Shown one piece after another: positions 5,030 to 11,418 of a DNA stretch of 11,418 nucleotides. The notes below the pieces were generated by a model that searched no databases, was not told the DNA's origin, and was given only the letters and a program-made list of their open reading frames with translations. A program made the position numbers and the translations under genes. The stretch is from Puia dinghuensis (GTDB lineage: Bacteria; Bacteroidota; Bacteroidia; Chitinophagales; Chitinophagaceae): contig JAMFRX010000338.1 of assembly GCA_026224995.1 (NCBI GenBank), positions 1-11,418 of the forward strand, written 5' to 3'. Position 1 is the stretch's first letter, and each line of letters opens with the position of its first letter.

Positions 5030-6763
5030 TTATATTTTCCCCTTGTCAATTTTTTCCATTTCACCGCTCACGAATGTCATCAGTTCTTTAATGTGATCTT
5101 TCGAAAAGTTAAACTTTAGTCCCGCGGCATCGTATAACTCCGGTAGGGTGCGGGTGCCGCCTAATGACAGTGCCTGCACGTAATTACTTAATGCCTTCTC
5201 TTTGTTATTCTTATACTGCATCCATAATCCTATGGCGCCTAGCTGTGCAATGCCGTATTCGATATAATAAAAAGGGACTTCAAACAGGTGAAGCTGTTTC
5301 TGCCAGCCGAATTCCCGAAACTCTTCCAGGCCCGTCCAGTCAACGGATTTAGAGGAGAACTCGTCAAGGATCTCAGTCCACTTTTGCTTCCTCTCTTCCA
5401 ACGTGTGCTGGGGGTTTTCATAGACCCAGTGCTGGAATTTATCAATAGTCGCGATCCAGGGAAAAATGGTGATCACCCTCTCCAGCTGATGTTCGCGCGC
5501 GCGTGCTAAATCGTTTTTATCTTCGAAGAATAATTCCCAATGATCCATGCTAAACAACTCCATCGACATGCTGGCTACTTCGGCGATCTCCATAGGGTAT
5601 TCCTTGAAGGTGCTAAGTTTTAGCGGATGGGAAAGAAAGGAATGAATGGCATGACCGCCTTCGTGAACCATTGTCGTAAGGTCGCCCATCTGCCCCGAAG
5701 CATTCATAAAAATAAAGGGGGCGCCCGTTTCTGCTAACGGACAGTTGTAGCCGCCAGGTGCCTTGCCTTTCCGGCTTTCCAGGTCGAATCGGCCCATTTT
5801 CTGCATTGTCCGCAGGCAATTTCCAAAAAATGGATTCAGCTCGTCGAAACAGGACATCGTTTTCGTCAGCAGATCTTGCCCGTTCGTAAAGGGCCGCAGC
5901 GGTTCCGTCCCTGCCGGCTCGGCTTCAACGTCCCAAGGCCGCAGCGTATCGAGACCCAGGCGGGCCCGCTTTTTCTCGTTGATCTTGTTCACCAGGGGAA
6001 CGATAGATTCCCGAACGGCATCGTGAAAGCGAAAGCAATCCTCTTTGGTATAATCGAAACGGCCGAGCTCTTCGAATTTGAAATCCCGGTAATTGGCGAA
6101 TCCGGCATTTTGCGCCATGCGGTGCCTGATCGCTATTAGTTTGGAATAGAGGTCGTTCAAGGCCTCTTTATCCTGCAGCCGTCGTTCCTGCATCTTCCGA
6201 TATACGGATTCCCGCAGCGACCTGTCATGGCTTTCCAGGAATTTAGAGGCCTGCTGCAACGTATATTCCTGTCCGTTCACCTCTATGGTCATTTTCCCGG
6301 AAATAACGCCATACTGCTGGCCCATCACGCTCGATTCGGCGTAAAGGGGAATATTGGATTCGCGGAACAATTCGATCCGCTTGCGAACTCCGCGCAGGTA
6401 AGTGAAATATTCCTTTGGATCCAGCTCCTTCGTATGAGGGTTTTCCACTAGCCGGCGGTTGAGCCGGTCGGCATAGGGCTGTATCTGCGGCTGTATCTGC
6501 AGACAGAAATAGTTGAACGCTTCTTCCAGCTCCTTGTTCTCGGTATCGCAGGTCATCCGGATCTGACGCCAGCAGGCATCTTCGCTTACCACCGCTTCCA
6601 GCTCGCTGATGTCCAGCAACCATTTCTCCAGTTCCGCCCTTGTATCAAGGGGCCTTTGTTCGAGATCGTGAAAATAGGGCTCCAGACTCTTCCAATCGGT
6701 TATCACATATCCTGCGGGCAGAAAATGCCGCTCAGGCTTCTTCAGGTCTGCTGTAGGCAACAT
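5030..6763 (-). CDS. M3-family oligoendopeptidase (PepF-like)
   Basis: A 577-residue zinc metallopeptidase of family M3, cytoplasmic (no signal peptide), which cuts short peptides. The active site is intact: MVHEGGHAIHSF gives His367-Glu368 and His371 (HExxH), and the third zinc ligand is probably Glu395 in EIAEVASMSMELF. The N-terminal two thirds form the helical M3 fold, with FANYRDFKFEELGRFDY (222-238) and an ESIVPLVNKINEKKR helix (252-266). The C-terminal part has the family's FYYIEYGIAQLGA (498-510) and ALSLGGTRTLPELY (531-544), which close the substrate channel. The length is normal for PepF-type enzymes. The ATG lies two bases after the stop of the DUF5606 gene, so the pair is translationally coupled. 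A small hairpin (4994-5007) followed by a T-run may end the message. Confidence 0.93.
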   Translation of the reverse strand: MLPTADLKKPERHFLPAGYVITDWKSLEPYFHDLEQRPLDTRAELEKWLLDISELEAVVSEDACWRQIRMTCDTENKELEEAFNYFCLQIQPQIQPYADRLNRRLVENPHTKELDPKEYFTYLRGVRKRIELFRESNIPLYAESSVMGQQYGVISGKMTIEVNGQEYTLQQASKFLESHDRSLRESVYRKMQERRLQDKEALNDLYSKLIAIRHRMAQNAGFANYRDFKFEELGRFDYTKEDCFRFHDAVRESIVPLVNKINEKKRARLGLDTLRPWDVEAEPAGTEPLRPFTNGQDLLTKTMSCFDELNPFFGNCLRTMQKMGRFDLESRKGKAPGGYNCPLAETGAPFIFMNASGQMGDLTTMVHEGGHAIHSFLSHPLKLSTFKEYPMEIAEVASMSMELFSMDHWELFFEDKNDLARAREHQLERVITIFPWIATIDKFQHWVYENPQHTLEERKQKWTEILDEFSSKSVDWTGLEEFREFGWQKQLHLFEVPFYYIEYGIAQLGAIGLWMQYKNNKEKALSNYVQALSLGGTRTLPELYDAAGLKFNFSKDHIKELMTFVSGEMEKIDKGKI

Positions 6764-6765
6764 TA

Positions 6766-7380
6766 TTAGCTCTTCTTTTTAGTTGTTTTCTTTGGCTTTT
6801 CTTCTTCCGCCGCCTTGGGACTTGCCTTGGCCTTTCCCGTTGCCGCCTTGGCAGTTTCTTTGGCGGCTTCCTTCGGCTCCTCTTTAGATACCGGCGCGGC
6901 CTTCTTTTTATGCGAAGCACTTTCTTTAGCCTCCGGCGCGGGCTTTTCTTCGGCTTCAGGCGCCGCCTCGACGGCTTCCGCTTCTTCTTCCTCGGGTTCA
7001 GATAACTTGATCTCGATCTCATTCGACTTCAGCACAACGAACCATTTCACCATCTTCTTGAGATCGCTGCTATATACCCGGTCGAAATCCAATTCGGGAT
7101 AGACCTTGCCGAAATAGTTTTTTAAGGACGAATTGTCCTTTTCATCGGGCAGATGCTCCGTGCTGCTTTCCATGGCTTTCAGCACATCCACCAGATTCAC
7201 ATTGTCACGGACGGTGTAGACTTCAATACTTTCCAGATGTGAGAAATTGTGGGTCCTGCTGGCAACGAAACGAGTGGATTTATCATCCAGCGATCGGACG
7301 ATGGCTCCATCTGTTTTGCTGCTTAGCAATTCGTATAACCCTGGCAAGCCGGTAACTGCTATGATCTTGTTGTATTCCAT
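6766..7380 (-). CDS. DUF5606-domain protein with histone-H1-like tail
   Basis: A 204-residue protein. Residues 1-125 match the Bacteroidota-specific DUF5606 family: it opens MEYNKIIAVTGLPGLYELL and continues with AIVRSLDDKSTRFV and FSHLESIEVYT. The function is not known; conserved DUF5606 proteins are cytoplasmic and have no catalytic motif I can name. From residue 126 the chain turns low-complexity: first a Glu/Ala block (EPEEEEAEAVEAAPEAEE), then alternating Lys, Ala, Pro and Glu ending in KPKKTTKKKS. That composition resembles histone H1-like tails and can bind nucleic acid or stay disordered; this is inferred from composition only. The gene is two bases ahead of the M3 peptidase. Short inverted repeats lie in its upstream region (7396-7408 and 7423-7435). 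Confidence 0.88.
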   Translation of the reverse strand: MEYNKIIAVTGLPGLYELLSSKTDGAIVRSLDDKSTRFVASRTHNFSHLESIEVYTVRDNVNLVDVLKAMESSTEHLPDEKDNSSLKNYFGKVYPELDFDRVYSSDLKKMVKWFVVLKSNEIEIKLSEPEEEEAEAVEAAPEAEEKPAPEAKESASHKKKAAPVSKEEPKEAAKETAKAATGKAKASPKAAEEEKPKKTTKKKS

Positions 7381-7488
7381 GAAATCATTTTATTCGCGCC
7401 TCAGGCGCCATGAAAGAAAACTGCCCAAATTGGGCCATTTTAGGGACATGCAAGTTAATGTTAATCGCTCATTTGAGGACAAATTTTT

Positions 7489-8163
7489 TCACTGCAAAGC
7501 TGGATCATCCTTAATCTTTTCCCCGTTTTCCAGAACCTTTTCTATGCCTTCCTTCAGCGTCCTGTAGTCCGTATATCCCTGAGTCAGGAGCTGAAACTTC
7601 GATTCGCTCACCTGAAGGAATACAGTAGGGAACCCTGTTATCTTCAATTGTCGTACCAAAGCGAATTCATCATAGGCTTTTTCCTTATAGGCAGGATGGT
7701 GGAGCTTGCCATAAAACTCCTTTTCGGGGATCTTGTATTTTTCCAGCAGATGACGGTAAGCCTCGTCGTCTACCAGATCCCGTCCCTCATAATGCAAGGC
7801 ATATTGAAGCTCGCCGGCAAAAAGAATGGCCAGATCGGGATAATACTCCTTGAATATGCATAAGGCAATAGCGGGCTTTTCCGAATTCGGATACCAGTCG
7901 CTTTCTTCGGGATGGAAGATATGCCAAAGCCAGTCGTCGCCGAAACGGATACCCGTCCGCTCTTCAACGGTCTTATAGGCTTGCTGGATATACGGCGCCA
8001 TCACCCCGATGGGCTGGGGCTCTTCGGGAAGGATCATGCCACCCGAAAGCACTTCAAAGGCAAGGCTGTGCCGGTATTCCTCAAAGATGCGCCGGATGAC
8101 CGGGCTGAAACCGTAACACCAGCCGCAATAGGCGTCATAACAGTAATAAATGGTAGGCGTCAT
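7489..8163 (-). CDS. DsbA-family (FrnE-like) oxidoreductase
   Basis: A 224-residue thioredoxin-fold protein of the DSBA/FrnE class. The active site CGWC (Cys13, Cys16) lies in the first strand-helix turn, in the context YYCYDAYCGWCYGFSP. The cis-proline loop is KITGFPTVFLQV, with Pro179. Between them is the all-helical insert typical of DsbA (about 55-160). There is no signal peptide, so it should act in the cytoplasm like FrnE and related dithiol oxidoreductases rather than in periplasmic disulfide formation. Its ATG is at 8163, right at the tail of the terminator of the upstream gene, so it needs its own promoter; a TATTTTTG box ends one base before the ATG, too close to be trusted. No terminator is visible after its stop. 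Client proteins are unknown. Confidence 0.9.
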   Translation of the reverse strand: MTPTIYYCYDAYCGWCYGFSPVIRRIFEEYRHSLAFEVLSGGMILPEEPQPIGVMAPYIQQAYKTVEERTGIRFGDDWLWHIFHPEESDWYPNSEKPAIALCIFKEYYPDLAILFAGELQYALHYEGRDLVDDEAYRHLLEKYKIPEKEFYGKLHHPAYKEKAYDEFALVRQLKITGFPTVFLQVSESKFQLLTQGYTDYRTLKEGIEKVLENGEKIKDDPALQ

Positions 8164-8212
8164 TCAAAAATAAATTTGCCGGGAGCTTGCAATCGTTGCA
8201 AGCTCCCGGCAA
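8164..8212 (-). terminator. Strong intrinsic terminator of the surface-protein gene
   Basis: The arms at 8212-8196 and 8192-8176 are perfect 17-base complements (TTGCAAGCTCCCGGCAA and its mirror) with a 3-base loop. A T-rich tail follows on the minus strand (ATTTATTTTTG, 8175-8165). It sits about 52 bases after the stop of the 754-residue protein and just before the DsbA-like gene, isolating the two transcription units. Confidence 0.88.
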
Positions 8213-8238
8213 TATAAAGTTTTATTGGTTTAATGCGC

Positions 8239-8266
8239 TTCCGGAGAATTACGTTCCGGAGAATTA
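8239..8266. repeat. 13-base tandem direct repeat
   Basis: TTCCGGAGAATTA occurs at 8239-8251 and again at 8254-8266, two bases apart. The second copy includes the stop codon of the surface-protein gene (TTA at 8264-8266). It is probably a small slippage duplication; no role is evident. Confidence 0.6.
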
Positions 8267-10528
8267 ATGCCGTCCTCCCCTGCTTCCGCCGCCGCCCGAA
8301 GGCCTGGACCCGCCGCCGGAAGATCTTGGTGCCCCGCCACCGCCGCCGCCCGTGCGGGCCTGCTGGAAGTTTTGCGTACGCACCTGTCCGCGGTCACGCA
8401 TCTGCTGCTGCCGGTTGAGGTTTTGCTGAACGCCGGGGTTATTGCCTACAGGCCGCCAGGAATTGCTGGAGGACCGCTGTTGCCACTGGTTGGTGGACTG
8501 ATTGCGCTGAAATACATTTCCCTGCCTGTCGGAGTATACATTGTTACCCCCCGGCCTTGAAACGCCGCCAGGCCTTCCGGTTTGAGCGCCAGGCCTTCCG
8601 CCTGTACCCATAGGCCTCGATCCTACACCGCCGCCAGCCGGTCGCCCGACGCTGGTACGGCCATAGAAGGAATGGTTATCCCGGGTGACTACCCCGCCGC
8701 GACCGGCATAGATATTCGAGTGGAAACCGGTGGAATAAAAGGCGCCCCTGTTCCTGTAATAGTTAGCACCATAGAAACCGCCCCTGCCTCTGTAACCTCC
8801 GGCCCAGCCAAATGCCGGTCGGTAGATACGGGGGCCCCACCAGCCACCACCACCCCAACCGCCCCAGCCGCCACCGAAGCCAAGACCGAAGTGGAACCAG
8901 CCGAATCCAAACCCATAGCCCAACGTCCAGCCAGCCCAGGGGTTGTAGCCTACATTGAAGCCCCAGGTCCAGGGCCGGGGATAATAGAACCCGTTATACC
9001 AGGGATTGTAATAAAAACCGGTTCCATAAACGACCGTAGGCCCATAGATATAAGTATTGAGGTAACCCGGCGTATAGCCCATGTACACAGCATCGGGTGT
9101 TACATCATAGACGTAAACATATTTTGTGTTATAGAGCGGCGACGTAGGCGGAATGCGATCCACTTCATCGGGCCTTTGGGTAGCAACCGTCCAGGGGCCA
9201 TTCGGATTGTTGCTCTGGAACCAGACCCCATTGTCCACCGTATAGTAGACGCCGTGGTCTTCGATGACATTGGAGCCCGTATTGGTGGCATACTGCATAT
9301 CCGTACCCTGTAAGGGTGCGAACGCCGGATCGCCATTGTAATTTACAGATGTCGTAGCGGTGTTGCGGTCTACCTTGGCCGTCTGCGGGATTTGTGCATC
9401 CAGGACGGCTTCGCGGGCAGCATCCGTACCGGCTACGCTGGCCAGGACATTGTCCTTGGGGCTGCCTTCGGGGATCTTCGCAAAATCGGCCGGCAACGAA
9501 TTGCTGGCTATATAATGCCAGCCACCCGACAGCGAGCTTGAGCTATACCAGCGGCCGGAGATCAAAACAAAGTATTTGCCCGAGCTCTGTTCCTGGAAAA
9601 TATCGTTGGAGGAGTTGCTTGCATAAGATAGCCCGGTCCCGTCGATGGCAGTGAAGCTGGGCTTACCATCAGTCTGGATAAGCTCGGCAGGAGATGTGCT
9701 CACGACGATGTTCGACACTTCCTTATCCTGCGCGGCAGCTGCGGAATCGGTGTACCCCGCATTAGAGGCATTGGCATTGTCCACGGCGGTCTGAACCTGG
9801 TTGAGCTCGCTGGGAACATTGCCTGCGGGAGAAAAAGGACCGGTAGCAGCCTGTGCCTGGTACCAATGCTTGCCGCCATAGAGATAGAAATTGCCATCTT
9901 GTCCTTTTATGATGGTGAAAGGCGTGTTCACGACGACATCCAGGTTCCAGTCCTTGTTGGTCTGCAGCTTGGGCTGACCGTCGATCATCACCAGCAGCGT
10001 AGGCTGGTCGGAATAGATGATCCGTGGGGCGGTCGTATTCAGGTCTTTAGACAGCTTCTTTTGCTCGGTATTCTCGTCCAGGCCGGCCAGCAGCTCATCG
10101 AGGGAAAGATCCCCGGCGGCCTGCGGTAAATTGGATTCCAGCGAGGTCTTCAGGCTGTTGGTGAAATTATCGTCCGTCTGACCGGGGAATTTCACGTTCG
10201 GCACTTTTACCGATTGGATGATCACCCGGCGGTTATCCCGGTCTGTTTCTACATTGGCTACCGACCAGAAGGTCCCGAAAACAGGATCCTGCTTGCCAGC
10301 CTGTGTCACGGAAATGGCCCAACGGGATTTTAGCACGTTATCGGCAAAGGCTTCCGGCTGCGGCTGGTAGATCTTGACCACCGTACCATCATCCGTTGTG
10401 AAGCTTCTGGGCCAATCCTGTTGCTGAGGTTGCTGTTGTTGCGGCGGTGGTGCATCCTGGGCAAAAGCAGTACCCGTGGCCAGGGTGGCGGTCAGCAGCA
10501 TTGAGAATATAGTACGCATGCTTCTCAT
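8264..10528 (-). CDS. Large secreted modular protein, carbohydrate-binding V/XII-like
   Basis: A 754-residue exported protein. A signal peptide ends near residue 23 (TAFA, then QD); M1 or M4 may be the start. A Gln/Pro-rich linker follows (27-40). Three related modules lie at about 175-245, 281-352 and 394-462. Each has an early 'P-x-x' strand, a 'YYxx..GxWY' aromatic strand (FYLYGGKHWYQA, YFVLISGRWYSS, VYYTVDNGVWFQ), a Gly-Pro/Gly-Gly-Trp turn and a 'P..-..IP' exit. A Tyr/Trp/Gly-rich region (463-600; FYYNPWYNGFYYPRPW, and Gly-Trp runs near 551-564) and an Arg-Gly/Ser-Gly tail to residue 754 follow. The layout matches proteins sometimes labelled 'carbohydrate-binding family V/XII' in databases; carbohydrate binding is not proven. 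No catalytic motif or outer-membrane sorting domain is visible. A weak -7 box (AAACTTTG) lies within the 147-base gap upstream. Confidence 0.75.
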   Translation of the reverse strand: MRSMRTIFSMLLTATLATGTAFAQDAPPPQQQQPQQQDWPRSFTTDDGTVVKIYQPQPEAFADNVLKSRWAISVTQAGKQDPVFGTFWSVANVETDRDNRRVIIQSVKVPNVKFPGQTDDNFTNSLKTSLESNLPQAAGDLSLDELLAGLDENTEQKKLSKDLNTTAPRIIYSDQPTLLVMIDGQPKLQTNKDWNLDVVVNTPFTIIKGQDGNFYLYGGKHWYQAQAATGPFSPAGNVPSELNQVQTAVDNANASNAGYTDSAAAAQDKEVSNIVVSTSPAELIQTDGKPSFTAIDGTGLSYASNSSNDIFQEQSSGKYFVLISGRWYSSSSLSGGWHYIASNSLPADFAKIPEGSPKDNVLASVAGTDAAREAVLDAQIPQTAKVDRNTATTSVNYNGDPAFAPLQGTDMQYATNTGSNVIEDHGVYYTVDNGVWFQSNNPNGPWTVATQRPDEVDRIPPTSPLYNTKYVYVYDVTPDAVYMGYTPGYLNTYIYGPTVVYGTGFYYNPWYNGFYYPRPWTWGFNVGYNPWAGWTLGYGFGFGWFHFGLGFGGGWGGWGGGGWWGPRIYRPAFGWAGGYRGRGGFYGANYYRNRGAFYSTGFHSNIYAGRGGVVTRDNHSFYGRTSVGRPAGGGVGSRPMGTGGRPGAQTGRPGGVSRPGGNNVYSDRQGNVFQRNQSTNQWQQRSSSNSWRPVGNNPGVQQNLNRQQQMRDRGQVRTQNFQQARTGGGGGGAPRSSGGGSRPSGGGGSRGGRH

Positions 10529-10675
10529 ATGTTATTGTTTGTTTTTTTGCGTGATAGGTTTAGGAAACCAAATTGCGTTTATTTGACTGATTTAAGACGT
10601 CAAAGTTTGTTGCCGTTTACAAAAAAGTTGTTAATAAGTGTTAAAGCAGGTTAGCACGCTCCGCCTTCCATTCCA

Positions 10676-11418
10676 TCAATGTGCTTCCAGCCAATTGACG
10701 CCGGAGCCCATCTCAGCCAGTGCCGGAACTCCCTGCGGCAGGGGTAGGGCCGTCTGCATACAACGCATTATTATGGGTTTAATTATATCCAACTCAGCTT
10801 TATAGGCGTCAAAAACCAATTCGTCATGTACCTGCAGCAGCATCCTGGATTTTAGCCCCTGACGGACAAATTCCTCATGAACCCGGATCATAGCCAGCTT
10901 GATCATATCCGCCGCGGTCCCCTGGATGGGCGAATTGATGGCGTTCCTTTCCGCAAACCCCCGGACCGTAAAATTGGCGGAATTGATGTCCTTCAGCCAT
11001 CTCTTACGTCCCATCAGAGTTTCTACATAACCCATTTCCTTGCAGAAATTGATCGTAGCATCCATATATTTCTGGATGCCCGGGAACTGGGATTTATAAT
11101 TGTCGATGATCTCTTTCGCCTCTGCCCTGCTGATGCCCAGGTTATCCGCCAGCCCAAAAGCTCCCTGCCCATAGATGATCCCGAAGTTGACGCTCTTCGC
11201 CTTATACCGCATTTCTTTGGTGACGTCTTTTTCGTCTACGCCAAATACCCTGGCGGCCGTGGCAGTATGGATATCCTTTCCTTCCAGGAACGCGGTGCAC
11301 ATATTGAGGTCGCCGCTGATCGCCGCGACGATACGCAGCTCTATCTGGGAATAGTCGGCGGACAGCAGCACGAAATCATCATTGCGGGGAATAAAGGCCT
11401 TGCGGATCTCGCGCCCCC
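10676..11418 (-). CDS. polA: DNA polymerase I, C-terminal polymerase domain (partial)
   Basis: The last 246 residues of the family A polymerase run in from the window edge (frame open to 11418) and end with TGA at 10676-10678. All three catalytic motifs are present in order. Motif A is LLSADYSQIELR, which carries the first metal-binding Asp. Motif B is RYKAKSVNFGIIYG; its Phe, encoded around 11185, is the same residue type as Phe762 of E. coli Pol I. Motif C is LQVHDELVFD, with the second catalytic Asp. The enzyme fills gaps and replaces RNA primers in repair and lagging-strand synthesis. The exonuclease domains are outside the window. An internal GTG at 11371 is not a start: the reading frame continues upstream with GREIRKAFIPRND, a normal Pol I sequence. 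No clear terminator follows the stop. Confidence 0.97.
   Translation of the reverse strand, partial: GREIRKAFIPRNDDFVLLSADYSQIELRIVAAISGDLNMCTAFLEGKDIHTATAARVFGVDEKDVTKEMRYKAKSVNFGIIYGQGAFGLADNLGISRAEAKEIIDNYKSQFPGIQKYMDATINFCKEMGYVETLMGRKRWLKDINSANFTVRGFAERNAINSPIQGTAADMIKLAMIRVHEEFVRQGLKSRMLLQVHDELVFDAYKAELDIIKPIIMRCMQTALPLPQGVPALAEMGSGVNWLEAH

Noticed and set aside
8162..8171. TATTTTTG as a promoter box for the DsbA-like gene
   Set aside because: It ends one base before the ATG, which would put the transcript start inside the coding region, and it is part of the terminator's T-rich tail.
8189..8199. TTGCAA-TCG-TTGCAA at the terminator tip as a second copy of the metal-locus operator
   Set aside because: The spacing between half sites differs (3 versus 5 bases between TTGCAA units) and it is fully explained as the top of a 17-bp terminator stem.
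8264..8450. Simple-sequence or CRISPR-like repeat in the GC-rich stretch
   Set aside because: The periodicity is that of Gly/Arg/Ser codons in the RG/SG tail of the surface protein; there are no regular spacers.
8582..9313. Long plus-strand frame of 243 residues
   Set aside because: It is antisense to the Gly/Trp/Tyr-rich part of the surface protein; its Pro/Ala/Thr/Ile composition follows from the codon bias of the opposite strand.

Overview
The window looks like chromosomal DNA of a Bacteroidota bacterium, most likely Chitinophagaceae-like. Three things suggest this: several promoters match the Bacteroidota-specific -7 element TAnnTTTG; the window carries DUF5606, a family I know only from Bacteroidota; and the standalone ribosylnicotinamide kinase/PnuC, SCO/Fur/MerC-like and Nfu proteins have a typical Bacteroidota look. 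The placement is inferred from the sequence alone. There are 12 protein genes, 2 of them cut by the window edges. I see no tRNA, rRNA, CRISPR array, insertion sequence or phage gene. No stretch above 300 bases lacks a gene.

Layout. (1) 1-1457, plus strand: the tail of a probable LysE-type exporter, a small secreted/membrane protein of unknown function, and the monofunctional peptidoglycan glycosyltransferase mtgA. (2) 1449-3203, minus strand: a tight operon nfu (Fe-S carrier), pnuC (nicotinamide riboside transporter) and a NadR-type kinase, so NAD salvage is coupled to Fe-S maturation. Its 3' end overlaps that of mtgA. (3) 3285-4835: a divergent metal-related locus, with a MerC-like membrane protein on the minus strand and an SCO-family protein plus a Fur-family repressor on the plus strand. 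The 71-base gap between the divergent starts holds two -7 boxes and a perfect 9-3-9 palindrome. (4) 4856-5000, minus strand: a well-formed promoter followed about 110 bases later by an intrinsic terminator, with no gene between; I call this a candidate small RNA. (5) 5030-7380, minus strand: a DUF5606 gene with a histone-H1-like tail, coupled to an M3 oligoendopeptidase. (6) 7489-8163, minus strand: a FrnE-like DsbA-family protein. (7) 8264-10528, minus strand: a large secreted protein with three related modules and a Gly/Trp/Tyr/Arg-rich tail, closed by a strong terminator. (8) 10676 to the end, minus strand: the C-terminal polymerase domain of DNA polymerase I.

Most of the content is housekeeping. 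The parts most likely to be undescribed are the candidate small RNA at 4856-4964, the palindrome-controlled divergent promoter at 3678-3748 with its probably leaderless transcripts, and the modular surface protein at 8264-10528.
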